From Bilabrum cf. latius (taxonomy: Eukaryota; Bigyra: Bicosoecida; Bigyra; Bicosoecida): a DNA stretch of 64,000 bases. The stretch covers positions 62,001-126,000 of the forward strand of contig CBCXTV010000002.1 of the NCBI GenBank assembly GCA_965178125.1, given 5' to 3'. Of this stretch, positions 15,770 through 25,518 are shown piece after piece; positions within the stretch are counted from its first letter, which is position 1; each line of letters opens with the position of its first letter. The notes under the pieces were generated by a model, which saw nothing but the letters and a program-made list of their open reading frames with translations, was not told where the DNA came from and did no database searches. A program made the position numbers and the translations under genes.

Positions 15770-17627
15770 GGTGGGCGTGCTTCGTGGGAGGTTTCCGCAT
15801 GCGGGGGGACGGGAACTTTCCTGGGTCGCTGGGCCTGGGACCGGGTAGCGGGAACTCGGGGACTTTCCCCGGGAAATGGATTCACAGAGCGTACGGTGAT
15901 TTCCCGGGTCGCCCTTCTCGACCCCGAAGTGGAATTTGGCTTTCGGACCCGAATACAAGCTTAGAAGGAACTTTTTGTCTTCCGCGCCTGCGAAGGTGTG
16001 CCACGCGGGCGGTTCTTGTTCACGCTCTTGCGCTGCAAGCAGTGAACGCGAGGCCGTCTGCGGTTTACGGCTACGTGTCATAGCGCGTCGTAGGATGTCG
16101 CGCTCCAAAAGAAGTCTAGCGGCTGGAGGGCGGTGAGTGAAGTGCACACGTAGTGATCGTGACGAACCGGGCGTCGACACTTGTCCTGGGCGACGTCCGA
16201 AACATCTACGCTGCGCTATTACGGCCAGTCGTGTACGCTTGGTGTCGGAGGGAAGACCCCTACGGTGTATACGGTTGCCGACGAACATAGTGATGTGGTA
16301 AGCGCATTCGGAAGGGGGCGCACGAACGTGCGAGCAATAGCACGCCATTCCGCGTATCATGGTAGCCTGATATTACATGTGCCGCACAGAATTCTCAATC
16401 ATTCGCGAGAAGTGTGTGCGGGGAGTACGCTGGGGTGGATAGAAAAGAGATGTCGTCCGCAGGATGTGTGCTCCCAAGGATTTGCTCGGAAGAATGCGGA
16501 CGATCGTTGGAATGCTGCTTTGCACGCAGACTCTATTTCATAGATATGCCTCCATTCGCTGTGACCCTCGTGCGACCGGCTTCGGACGAGTTCCGCAATC
16601 TTCGCAGTCATGTGCATCCCATCTCGAGGTCTGCGGCAGCTTTTCCCGCAGAGGAGCCGCCGTGGGAGCCGCTTAGCATCCCCTCGTCGCAGGGACTTCA
16701 CGGGACGGTGTTGTTTATGTCTCTCGGGGTTTTTGTGATGCTCAGGTGCGCGGCCTCTTGCTCTCTTCGTGACCGATTTCGTTGTCGCAGTGCTGTGGGT
16801 CTCCGTAACGGGAATGTGAGGCAGTCTCGACACCTCGACGAGGTGTCATGCGTCATAAGGATCTGCGCGTCTTTGGTCACGGCAAGAGTGGGCGAGAGTC
16901 AAACGGGCAGAAATGATCGTAGCAGCAGCGCTCACGGGCCCGCGGCTCCGCGGTTCACTCCCGCTTGGGAGGGCTGACCAGCGTGTAGTGGGTGGGTCTT
17001 CCGGAAAGCGCCTAGAGATACTCATCGCATAGCCTTCCCTGGAACGAGTCCAGCATAGCCTTTTTTTTTTTCGGCGGTCGTGGGGAGATACAATTCTCCC
17101 GCTGCGGAAGGCTGCACACTCCCGCATCGTGAAGTCAATCACGCAACACCGTGCCGACTCATGTACCGAGACCGATGCATCTTACCGTCAGCGGCGCTGG
17201 TGGAAGCCGCGCTGCGAACAAGCTCCTCTGCACCAGTTACCCCGCCTTTCCAATTCTCGCGCACCTGAACGTGACTCCTGTGGATACGCAGTTTCTTCAC
17301 CCAGGGCGGGTGCTTCGCAACGTCGTGCGTGCCCCCTCTTGCCGTCGCGGGTGCTGAGACGCCTTCATGGTCATAAGGCGCCCTGAGCAGACTGCAGCGC
17401 GACTTCCAGTGACATTCCCGGCAAGAACACACTGCAGCTCACATGCAGCGAGCGGAAGGACCCAATCCCGCGCGTGGGGAGGCGCTATCGTGTTGTGTTG
17501 TGTGTCGTGTTTGTGGTTTATGTCGAGCTTTCGGCACTGCGCGGAATCGGGAATTTCGGGGGTCCCTGGGCCCGGAATCGGGGACCGGAAACTGAGGCAA
17601 TTTTCGCCGCCAGATGGAGTGACGGAG
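15770..17627. other. Long stretch without a recognisable gene
   Basis: Only short frames without domains on either strand. 15820-15960 is a diverged relative of 17550-17700 (both have GGGAA...GGGAC and CGGGTC...TTC blocks), so the satellite neighbourhood once extended further. A 10-base T run lies at about 17060-17070. No tRNA or rRNA was seen. Confidence 0.35.
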
Positions 17628-17704
17628 AGTACCGTCGTTTTCCGGGTCACCTTTTTCGGTCTCGAAATGGGAATCGGATTTGGGACAGGAATTGAAGCGG
17701 AGAA
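17628..17704. repeat. 77-bp dispersed repeat, copy a
   Basis: The block from AGTACCGTCG to GAAGCGGAGAA recurs without visible change at 19209-19285. In the second place it is joined directly to the end of the 260-bp gene K upstream repeat. Confidence 0.85.
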
Positions 17705-17724
17705 GGGCCACTCTAGGGCCTCCC

Positions 17725-18638
17725 GGGAGCCCTCTTGGGGCCCCCAAACAGCAAAACAAACCCCGGGGCCCGAACTGTGTCGCCGCAACTTACGTTCCTT
17801 GTGTGGATCGGCCATTTTGGGCCAAATCCTGGGGGGGTCCCCTTCCGGGCCCCCCCAAAACGCTCAAAAAAAACACCACAACGTGGCGTTTGGCGTCTTT
17901 TTAGGGCGGTTTAGGGGCTCTAAAATCCACTACAACGTGGCGTTTTGCGTCTCTTTGGGGCGATTTAGGGGCTCTAAAATCCACGACAACGTGGCGTTTT
18001 GCGTCTTTTTTGGGCGATTTAGGGCTCTAAAATCCACCACAACGTGGCGTTTTGCGTCGTTTGGGGGCTGCCTGGGGCCCATTTTTCCACCACAACCTCG
18101 CGTTTTGCCCTTTTTGGGGCCGGGAGCCCTCTCGGGGCCCCCAAACCGCAAAAACAAACCGGGGCCCGAACTGTGTCGCCGCAACTTAAAGTCCTTGTGT
18201 GGATCGGCCATTTTTGGCCAAATCCTGGGGGGGTCCCCTTCCGAGCCCCCCGAAAACGCTCAAAAAACACACCACAACGTGGCGTTTTGCGTCTTTTTTG
18301 GGCGATTTAGGGGCTCTAAAATCCACTACAACGTGGCGTTTTGCGTCTTTTTTGGCGATTTAGGGGCTCTAAAATCCACCACCACGTGGCGTTTTGCGTC
18401 TTTTTTGGGCGATTTAGGGGCTCTAAAATCCACCACAACGTGGCGTTTTGCGTCGTTTGGAGACTCCTTGGGGCCCATTTTTTCCACCACAACCTCGCGT
18501 TTTGCCCTTTTTGGGGCCGGGAGCCCTCTTGGGGCCCCGAAACAGCCAAAAAAAAGCCAGGGTCCGAGCTGTGTCGCCGCAACTTAAATTCCTTGTGCGG
18601 ATCGGCCATTTTTGGCGAAATCCTGGGGGGCCGGCGCA
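17725..18638. repeat. Satellite with 54-bp monomers in a 397-bp higher-order unit
   Basis: Higher-order units start at 17725, 18122 and 18519 (period 397, third cut at about 18638). Each full unit has four monomers of 53-54 bp around AACGTGGCGTTTTGCGTC and GGGGCTCTAAAATCCAC, with ACGTGG at 17881, 17935, 17989, 18042 and 18277, 18331, 18384, 18438. A non-monomer tail with GGCCATTTTTGGCCAAATCC follows. The 406-residue plus-strand frame through it is a by-product of the repeat. Confidence 0.9.
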
Positions 18639-18660
18639 AGTGAAATCCTCCTGAGGTACC

Positions 18661-18907
18661 ACTTCAAGCCCATGCCGACGTGGAGGGGGACCACAAATGC
18701 GTTGTCTGCTCAGTGCGCTGGGTAGGTCCGCAGGTCAAGGAGGCGTTCGCAGTTATAGACGCAGGTGGGGTTTGCGAGCTGCCGGCCGACATGCTCATGT
18801 GGTGACCTCCGGTCACCACATGAGCATGTCGGCCGGCAGCTCGCAAACTCCACCTACGTCTATAACTGCGAGCGCCTCCTTGACCTGCGGACCTACCCAG
18901 CGCACTG
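18661..18907. pseudogene. Glycosyltransferase gene fragment folded into a 97-bp-arm hairpin
   Basis: 18661-18760 matches the glycosyltransferase gene around 14130-14215 (residues near WVDNTFVV and NCERLLDVRTYP). 18711-18807 and 18811-18907 are inverted copies around a 3-base centre TCC at 18808-18810, with few mismatches. The inner ~50 bp of the arms is not from that gene and recurs at 24122-24170. The right arm is the only large fragment in opposite orientation to its donor. Confidence 0.85.
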
Positions 18908-18950
18908 CACGACGGACCCACTCGGGAAGCTCCCGCGCAGGAGCCACTGC

Positions 18951-19208
18951 CGCCCGCGTTTGAAGAATATGCGGAGAAATACGAAGCCAAGGACACAAGC
19001 ATCTCGGGCACCTTTCCCGACTCGCAGCCGGTTTCAGAGACGACCACAAATCGGCACGAGAAGTGCGCCCGATTTCGTCCCCGAAAAAAGACACAAATAG
19101 GACCCCGCGGAGATCCGCATCTGCTCCTCACGCGCGGAACGTGTTTCGGTACGCAAAAAGCGGTCACATGGGAGACCCGGAAAGCGTCCGGAAAACGGTT
19201 CAGAAATA
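18951..19208. repeat. Second copy of the gene K upstream repeat
   Basis: Matches 5384-5643 with scattered substitutions and a few single-base gaps. Here it is followed immediately by the 77-bp repeat at 19209-19285, not by gene K. Confidence 0.8.
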
Positions 19209-19285
19209 AGTACCGTCGTTTTCCGGGTCACCTTTTTCGGTCTCGAAATGGGAATCGGATTTGGGACAGGAATTGAAGCGGAGAA
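19209..19285. repeat. 77-bp dispersed repeat, copy b
   Basis: Copy of 17628-17704, offset 1,581 bp. The joint to the preceding repeat is abrupt. Confidence 0.85.
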
Positions 19286-19427
19286 CGGACCCCAAGGTGT
19301 TACCTCTTGCCTCCATACGATGCTAGGATCTCCAGGTTTCTCAGTTTTAGGCAGCACTCGAAGGGGAAGCTTCCGACGGCGCGCCTATGACATGCTGCCA
19401 CCCATCACCGTGGTCATCTGGAGGACT

Positions 19428-19588
19428 CCGCACCATTCGGAAAACGGCTCGCCCGCCGTGAGTGAACCAGCGATCGCCGTGTGCATCAGTAGGACCCCCG
19501 CACCATTCGGAAAACGGCTCGCCCGCCGTAAGTGAAATGGCGTCCCGAAGGACCCGTGCTCCTTTTGAAAAACGGCTCGCCCGCCGTG
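19428..19588. repeat. Three spaced direct repeats
   Basis: AAAACGGCTCGCCCGCCGT occurs at 19441, 19511 and 19569. The first two carry the same leader CCGCACCATTCGG, while the third leader is diverged. Periods are 70 and 58 bp. No coding role seen. Confidence 0.8.
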
Positions 19589-19635
19589 TGTTCCCGAGAT
19601 CCTCCAGCCACGCCACCAGTCAATGTTCTCGCTCG

Positions 19636-19763
19636 CCGTTACGTCATGGAGCCCCACGAAGTCGTGCAGATGATCAGGGCGATACCGTGAGCATCCTCCT
19701 TCTCCGTCTTCTTGCCGCCGTCGTACAGCCTGGCCGCGACACGATCTTGATGCCAAAACTCGA
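19636..19763 (-). pseudogene. Patchwork of Rep, K and J fragments
   Basis: Three short pieces in series: about 19638-19689 from Rep (parent near 7480-7530), 19691-19724 from protein K (parent near 4849), and 19725-19763 from protein J (parent near 27064). Each is 35-55 bp, keeps the strand of its donor, and carries a few substitutions. Reading frames are not kept. Confidence 0.75.
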
Positions 19764-20248
19764 GGTTTCGCCGGCGTGCTCGTGAACACCGCACAAGTCT
19801 TCGTAGGAGATGGGCACGCGCTCTGTTTTTTCCCAGACGAGACAACCCCCCAACTCAGGGCCGCGCACACGGACATCACGACGGACATTACATACCGGCC
19901 CTTGGAACGTGTCGAAGATGCGGCGCCAGACGCAGCGTTCGAAGCTTCGGTTCGGGATCCGCATCTTCAGGAGCGCCTTCCTCCCCTCCGGGCTGATGAG
20001 ATACCACTTTAGGCCCATGCCGACGTGGAAGGGGACCACAAATGTGTTGTCTACCCAGTGCGCCGGATAGGTCCGCACGTCCAAGAGGCGCTCGCAGTTG
20101 TGCATGGAGGTGGAGTTTCCGCGCTGGAGGCTGACCATTCTCGGTGCTTCTGACCCCGCTAACATGGCCATCTGCGTCACCTTGGGGTTTCGCGATGGCG
20201 TGAAGAACTACGAGTAGCCGATCCACGCATGCTTCGCGAGGTTCGATA
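19764..20248 (-). pseudogene. Glycosyltransferase gene fragments with deletions
   Basis: Corresponds to about 13696-13824 joined to 14011-14400 of the parent. The ~185 bp between are missing. A one-base loss near 19841 and a two-base loss near 20190 shift the frame, and 14 bp are missing near 20282. Much of the frame at 19674-20180 still reads through as a shortened protein. It continues into the chimera described next. Confidence 0.8.
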
Positions 20249-21439
20249 TCATCCTCGACAACCATGAGCCATTCCGTCGGCCCACAGCCATGCGTTTCGA
20301 TAGGATTGGATCGCCCCAAGAGTGGCCGGATGGTATTTGATCCAGTCCGTTATCTTGCCGGAGAAGATATCCAAGAGGGCCTGGTCTTTGACGATGCCCT
20401 GCATCAACTGGTCCTGCACCGCACACTGCATGCACGATGGCATCGCGGAGATGAATTTCTCCGCATTCCGGAGAAGCTCCATGGCCCGGTTGATGTCATC
20501 CAAGGCCTCGTCACGCGAAGAACTCTGACGCACGGCGTTGCTGCAGGAGGCGGCGCCTCCTGCAGGAAGCTCGTCGCGTGCGGGAGCACGAGCGTCGTTG
20601 TCGCCGTCACCGGTATTCGCGCCAGCTTTTGGCACCCAACGCTTCGCTTCACCCGCAGAGGAACGGACATCATGGAGACTCCAGCCACGCGCAACCAGGC
20701 ACTTCGCGCACCAGTCCTCAGGGAAGAAATAGCGCAAGTTCTCCTTCTTCCGGCGGATCTGGGGAAATCGGTACGCCGGATACTCGTTTTTGCAGTTCTT
20801 GCACCACACCCACCACGGCGTCGCGTTGTCGAACTTGTCGCAACACACCCGGCAAACTGGTTGGATCCAGTCCTTCCACTTCTTGAAGTACGCCGACCGG
20901 GGCTTGCAGCACTGGCACGCGTTGCAAGTCCATGTCGCCTCCTCCGCCGGCTCCGACGCGACCTGCCGCGGCACGTACGTCTCCCCCCATGACGACTTCG
21001 CAGGGGTCCCCCATAGAGCCCAGCTATCAGCGCCAGAGACCGCCCCGGCTGCCACGCCGCCACCCGCCTTCCAAGCTGCTGCGTCGGTCCATACGTCGTC
21101 ATTACCTCCGGGCACCACAGCACGTCCACCGCCGCGAGCATCCTCCTCCTCCGTCTTCTTGCCGCCGTCGTCTTCGGCGTCCTCCTTCGGCGCTGCCTTG
21201 CCGCTCTCCTCTCCGAGCATCCCCGTGGACGCCGCCTCCGCGCCGCCGCTCTCGATGTGGGGGCCGCCCGAATCATCGACGCTTGCCGCCGCGCCGGCGT
21301 GCTCCGCCGGGGCGTCGACCTCGCGCGCCAACATGCCGCCCTCGTTTCCCATATCACCGGCGCCTCGACGCCCACGAAGATTGCGGCCGTCTCCCAAGGA
21401 AACAGCAATGCTTTCGGACGGTTTCTCCTCAGACATCAT
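20249..21439 (-). CDS. Chimeric K-J-glycosyltransferase ORF
   Basis: A 396-residue frame starting at the same MMSEE as protein K. About 1.15 kb is nearly identical to gene K (D-to-A and L-to-P changes in the linker before the zinc modules), so both modules are kept. Where K stops after FLLTMPA, this ORF goes on in frame as FISAMPSCMQCAVQDQLMQG, matching the CTQCAVEDQLMQG segment of J. It then enters glycosyltransferase sequence (IVKDQALLDIFSGKITDW to AWLWA), again in frame, and ends after a 14-bp deletion shifts it to a stop. It adds a fifth CxxC. Whether it is expressed is unknown; it may be a chance fusion, or it may show that K at 4143 lost its original C-terminus. Confidence 0.5.
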   Translation of the reverse strand: MMSEEKPSESIAVSLGDGRNLRGRRGAGDMGNEGGMLAREVDAPAEHAGAAASVDDSGGPHIESGGAEAASTGMLGEESGKAAPKEDAEDDGGKKTEEEDARGGGRAVVPGGNDDVWTDAAAWKAGGGVAAGAVSGADSWALWGTPAKSSWGETYVPRQVASEPAEEATWTCNACQCCKPRSAYFKKWKDWIQPVCRVCCDKFDNATPWWVWCKNCKNEYPAYRFPQIRRKKENLRYFFPEDWCAKCLVARGWSLHDVRSSAGEAKRWVPKAGANTGDGDNDARAPARDELPAGGAASCSNAVRQSSSRDEALDDINRAMELLRNAEKFISAMPSCMQCAVQDQLMQGIVKDQALLDIFSGKITDWIKYHPATLGAIQSYRNAWLWADGMAHGCRG

Positions 21440-21601
21440 CGGCAAAGAGACTCGGAGAATGCCGTTCCCGCAGAGTGCGCTGCTGACTGCCGAAGCCGAA
21501 AGAGGACCCGCGGAGAAGGAATCTCGCACATGCTCCCAGGAAAAGCAACTCCCCGCCCATTCCGAATGCAAGAACGGACTCCCGCCCTTTCCGAGATCGA
21601 G

Positions 21602-21824
21602 GCCCGTCCCTCTTCCGGCGGATCTGGGGAAATCGGTACGCCGGAAACTCGTTTTTGCAGTTCTTGCACCTCACCCACCACGGCGTCGCGCTGTCGAACT
21701 TGTCGTAACACACCCGGCAAACTGGTTGGATCCAGTCCTTCCACTTCTTGAAGTACTCTGACCGGGGCTTAGGCCCTGGCACGCGTTGCAAGTCCATGTC
21801 GCCTCCTCCGCCGGCTCCGGCGCG
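21602..21824 (-). pseudogene. Second partial copy of gene K zinc region
   Basis: Matches about 4457-4680 with scattered changes and small deletions. Translated pieces such as PVCRVCYDKF and VRCKNCKNEF keep the central cysteine pairs; the first CNAC pair is disrupted. It lies upstream of the chimeric ORF and joins the 911-bp duplication. Confidence 0.75.
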
Positions 21825-21986
21825 ACCTGTCACGGCACGTACGGCCCCCCCCCTCCGCCGGGGCGTCGACCTCGCGCGCCAACATGCCGCCCTCGTTTCC
21901 CATATTACCGGCGCCTTGACGCCCACGAAGATTGCGGCCGTCTCCCAAGGAAACAGCAATGCTCTCGGACGGTTTCTCCTCAGACA

Positions 21987-22451
21987 TCATCGGCAAAGAG
22001 ACTCGGAGAATGCCCTGGCCCGACTTCCGGGGCAGGCCTGGCACTTGAGGTTGGTGATCACGGCCGACTGCTCCCCACCCAAATACCAGATCGTACGCGA
22101 GCGCAGCCTATGAGGAATCCACTGGCCCGACTTCCGGGGCATTACCATCGCCAAGACCTTCGACTGCGGCGCGTCGATCTGCACCCTCGACCCGCAATCG
22201 CTGAGCGTAATGGCGTCGTCGAAGATCCACGTGCCGCCCCAAGCATGCCGCCTGCGCTGCTGCCGGGAGCTCCGGTTCGGTACCTTAAAGCCGTACACGA
22301 CATTCGGCCTGCTGCCGGCCCAAATGAAATCCTCCGCCACGCGACAACGATGCGACCTCTCGGAGTCCGTCATGCACACGTGGAAGTGCACCAGGTTTCC
22401 GGCGTGCTTGCGGTGCAGGGAGAGCTCCATTTTCGTCCCGCTGCCGCGCAA
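21987..22451 (-). pseudogene. In-frame Rep(HUH)-J chimera, first copy
   Basis: A 154-residue frame. Its first ~55 residues match Rep 440-489, including HFHVCMTDSE with the HUH histidines. It then passes in frame into J from about residue 128 (VPNRSSRQQRRRH) to the first zinc pair (NLKCQAC), and ends in out-of-frame K sequence. It lacks the Rep tyrosine motif and the second zinc pair, so neither function should be complete. Confidence 0.6.
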
Positions 22452-22518
22452 GGTCTGGGAAGAGCGTCCGCATGGCCGACATCATCCGGAGCAGGGCGTC
22501 CGCATGCTCGACATCATC

Positions 22519-22733
22519 CGGGGGATGTGCTCGAAGACCTTTTGGAATTCGCGGCTCACGAACGGATTGACGATGCTCTGCGTGCTTTCCGGGGGGATGT
22601 GCTCGAAGACCTTCTGGAACTCGCGGCTCACGAACGGATTGACGATGCTCTGCGTGCTTTCCGGGCGGATGTCTCGAAGACCTTTTGGAACTCGCGGCTC
22701 ACGAACGGATTGACGACGCTCTGCGTGCTTTCC
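22519..22733 (-). repeat. 72-bp in-frame triplication of a glycosyltransferase segment
   Basis: Units at 22519-22590, 22591-22662 and 22663-22733 encode STQSIVNPFVSREFQKVFEH on the minus strand (parent near 12612-12692). The first two are 72 bp, so the 24-residue period stays in frame; the third has lost one base. Substitutions are shared by the three units, so divergence came before triplication. Confidence 0.8.
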
Positions 22734-22735
22734 GT

Positions 22736-23646
22736 ACCTGTCACGGCACGTACGGCCCCCCCCCTCCGCCGGGGCGTCGACCTCGCGCGCCAACATGCCG
22801 CCCTCGTTTCCCATATTACCGGCGCCTTGACGCCCACGAAGATTGCGGCCGTCTCCCAAGGAAACAGCAATGCTCTCGGACGGTTTCTCCTCAGACATCA
22901 TCGGCAAAGAGACTCGGAGAATGCCCTGGCCCGACTTCCGGGGCAGGCCTGGCACTTGAGGTTGGTGATCACGGCCGACTGCTCCCCACCCAAATACCAG
23001 ATCGTACGCGAGCGCAGCCTATGAGGAATCCACTGGCCCGACTTCCGGGGCATTACCATCGCCAAGACCTTCGACTGCGGCGCGTCGATCTGCACCCTCG
23101 ACCCGCAATCGCTGAGCGTAATGGCGTCGTCGAAGATCCACGTGCCGCCCCAAGCATGCCGCCTGCGCTGCTGCCGGGAGCTCCGGTTCGGTACCTTAAA
23201 GCCGTACACGACATTCGGCCTGCTGCCGGCCCAAATGAAATCCTCCGCCACGCGACAACGATGCGACCTCTCGGAGTCCGTCATGCACACGTGGAAGTGC
23301 ACCAGGTTTCCGGCGTGCTTGCGGTGCAGGGAGAGCTCCATTTTCGTCCCGCTGCCGCGCAAGGTCTGGGAAGAGCGTCCGCATGGCCGACATCATCCGG
23401 AGCAGGGCGTCCGCATGCTCGACATCATCCGGGGGATGTGCTCGAAGACCTTTTGGAATTCGCGGCTCACGAACGGATTGACGATGCTCTGCGTGCTTTC
23501 CGGGGGGATGTGCTCGAAGACCTTCTGGAACTCGCGGCTCACGAACGGATTGACGATGCTCTGCGTGCTTTCCGGGCGGATGTCTCGAAGACCTTTTGGA
23601 ACTCGCGGCTCACGAACGGATTGACGACGCTCTGCGTGCTTTCCGT
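22736..23646. repeat. 911-bp tandem duplication, second copy
   Basis: Same contents as 21825-22735, including the triplication at 23430-23644. To its right the glycosyltransferase match continues for ~25 bp (GTGTACTTGATCATGTACCT), which the first copy lacks. This suggests the right copy holds the original end. Confidence 0.92.
22898..23362 (-). pseudogene. In-frame Rep(HUH)-J chimera, second copy
   Basis: Identical to the frame at 21987-22451 through the 911-bp duplication. Confidence 0.6.
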
Positions 23647-23785
23647 GTACTTGATCATGTACCTCATGGCTGGGCCGCCCGCAACATCGACGCTTGCCGC
23701 CGCGCCGGCGTGTTCCGCCGGGGCGTCGACCCCGGAAAGTGTTTCGGTACGCAAAAAGCGGTCACATGGGAGGCCCGGAAAGCAT
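23647..23785 (-). pseudogene. Right edge of the mosaic: glycosyltransferase, K and K-flank shreds
   Basis: About 25 bp of the glycosyltransferase gene, then about 60 bp matching gene K near 4975-5040, then 50 bp of the 260-bp gene K upstream repeat ending in CACATGGGAGGCCCGGAAAG. Pieces are joined without spacers. 23786-24045 holds nothing I recognise. Confidence 0.7.
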
Positions 23786-24045
23786 GGCATCACCCTTGCC
23801 GTCCACATCACTGCGTCGTGGGATGCTGCTCAAGATAACTCGGCGTCTGTTTAGTCGAGGGCTGTCTTGACTAGGAATGTGGCGGTGAAATCCAGGAGTT
23901 CCGTCTGCATCGTCAGGCTCTTGCCTTTGTGTACCATATCAAGAGGAGAGGGAAGACATGCAAAACCGACCCGCCACTAATTCTATCCTACGGCCAAGCC
24001 ACCTGCGGCGTCCGCGCGACTGGGCGTGCACGAAAACCGGCGCAC

Positions 24046-24280
24046 TGCATTGCTTAAAGTGCCACGCTCCCAAGCGAAGTAGTATTGGTGCGCTTGCAGC
24101 GGCACTTATCGGTGCGCCGGAGGTCACCACACGAGCATGTCGGCCGGCAGCTCGCAAACTCCACCTACGTGCTGGGAGTGGCACATTCTACTGCTTGAAG
24201 TGCCACACTGCCGAGCGAAGGAAGCACCTCTTGGTACGCCCCTCTTGGTACGCTTGCAGCGGCGCTTATCGGTGCGCCGT
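24046..24280. repeat. Diverged direct repeat around a shared 49-bp block
   Basis: 24046-24121 and 24186-24280 are related (both have GCTTGCAGCGGC and CTTATCGGTGCGCCG). Between them, 24122-24170 copies the inner arm of the hairpin at 18810-18859 with one mismatch. No coding content is supported. Confidence 0.7.
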
Positions 24281-25360
24281 GGGGAACGGCTCGCGTGGGA
24301 TTCGGAGGCGTACCCGGCCCACGACGGGAAGAGTTCCCCAGTTACGTCTGGAGTGATTGGGGGACAAGGTGGGCATCAAGTCGGCGCCTCCTAAGCGTAT
24401 CACAGAGGATGACGAACCGCCCGCCCCGCTTCGATCCCGACCTCGAGGTGCACTCGATATCAAGGCGGAACGCTGGAAATCCGCCCCGAAACCCTCCATG
24501 TTTGTTGACAAGGACCCAGGCTGCGCTCCGACAAGCTGACAAACTTCGCCAGCTTCCGAAGGGTCTTCATTAAATATTCAACGCTTCGGGGTCAATGAGG
24601 TAATGCACTACCAAAGAGCAGCTGGGACGTGTGTCGTCCGAGATGACAAAGATCGTGGGCATCATCGATCCAGAGGGCGTCAAAGGCACGGACGGCGCGG
24701 GCGACATTGACCCCGACGAGCTGGAGGTCCTGGACCGCGTCTGGACGCCCCATCCGGAAGTATTCCTAAGCGCTCCCAACGGACGAGACCTTCTCTGTCT
24801 GAAATCAGGCACCCAACCCTTCCGCACAAGGTGAAGAGAGAACGCCGACGGACAGTATCCTCTCTTTAGCACATCGGGCATCCAACCCCTCCGCACAGGT
24901 GAGCAAGCAACGAGTTCCCTTCTCGCGACGTCCGGATCATTTTGAAGCGTTGGAATTTTCGCGCGCTGAGCAGACCCCAAATTTACGATGAAGAAGCCCA
25001 AATCCTGCGTCCATGAAGGCCTTGCGAGGCCGCCTGCTATTGGCAGTCGACGCTCGGGGATCCACTGCGCAATGCAGTTTTGCAGAGCGATGCAGTATGC
25101 GCGGGAAGACGGCAAAATGGATCCGTATCTTTGGGACGAGGTCTGTGCATCGCACAGCTGCCGCACGGAGAGCTGCTTCCGTTCCACGGCTGGTGAGGGC
25201 CCGATGCTGCTCCACTCATGCCCCACGGCCACACACTAAGAGGAGCGGATTGTGTCAGGATCCCGCCGCAGCATGGGTACGCGGATCTGCCTCCATAGGG
25301 ACGGACGGGAGGAGCTGCCGGCGGAGGGCGGGCGGGGGTCCGGCCAAGCCAAGCGGCCAG
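24281..25360. other. Region with a short Rep relic, otherwise no gene
   Basis: 24909-24951 matches Rep near 7992-8036 (GAGTTCCCTTCTCGCGACGT), a ~45-bp shred. Around 24805-24900 there are two related segments with CCAACCC(C/T)TCCGCACA(A)GGTGA. Frames on both strands are short and share no similarity with known domains that I can see. Confidence 0.5.
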
Positions 25361-25518
25361 GTACTTCACGCTCTGCCCTATGGCGCTGGGTTCTGTGAGG
25401 CGGGGCCTATCTGTGATCCTCGGCTCTGTGAAGGTGCGAAGCGCTATTCACGATTCGACTTCGCCTTACTCCTGGATGAGGCGGCGGAGCTGCGAGCTGG
25501 GATCTCTTCCTGTGGCGT
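25361..25518 (-). pseudogene. Relic of the 3' end of coiled-coil gene M
   Basis: Aligns with 10741-10898 over about 150 bp: the last ~24 codons of gene M and its 3' flank, with numerous substitutions and small gaps that break the frame. It is considerably more diverged than the mosaic-zone fragments, so it is an older duplication. Confidence 0.65.

Larger units (their letters stand above)
21825..22735. repeat. 911-bp tandem duplication, first copy
   Basis: Identical by eye to 22736-23646. It contains, left to right, gene K 5' sequence (about 21839-22018), J sequence (to about 22285), Rep sequence around the HUH motif (to about 22470), and a glycosyltransferase segment in three tandem copies (22519-22733). 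The joint between copies falls at ACCTGTCACGG. Confidence 0.92.

Noticed and set aside
17808-17824. Sequence resembling the dinoflagellate spliced-leader core (GCCATTTTGG)
   Set aside because: It matches only about ten bases, differs after them, recurs inside each satellite unit as a GGCC...GGCC palindrome, and has no splice donor or Sm-like site in the right place.
17367-18587. 406-residue plus-strand ORF
   Set aside because: It runs through the 54-bp satellite; its peptide repeats follow the DNA repeat, and period shifts of 53/54 change the phase.
17725-18638. Possible CRISPR array
   Set aside because: Repeats are adjacent monomers without unique spacers and with a higher-order period.
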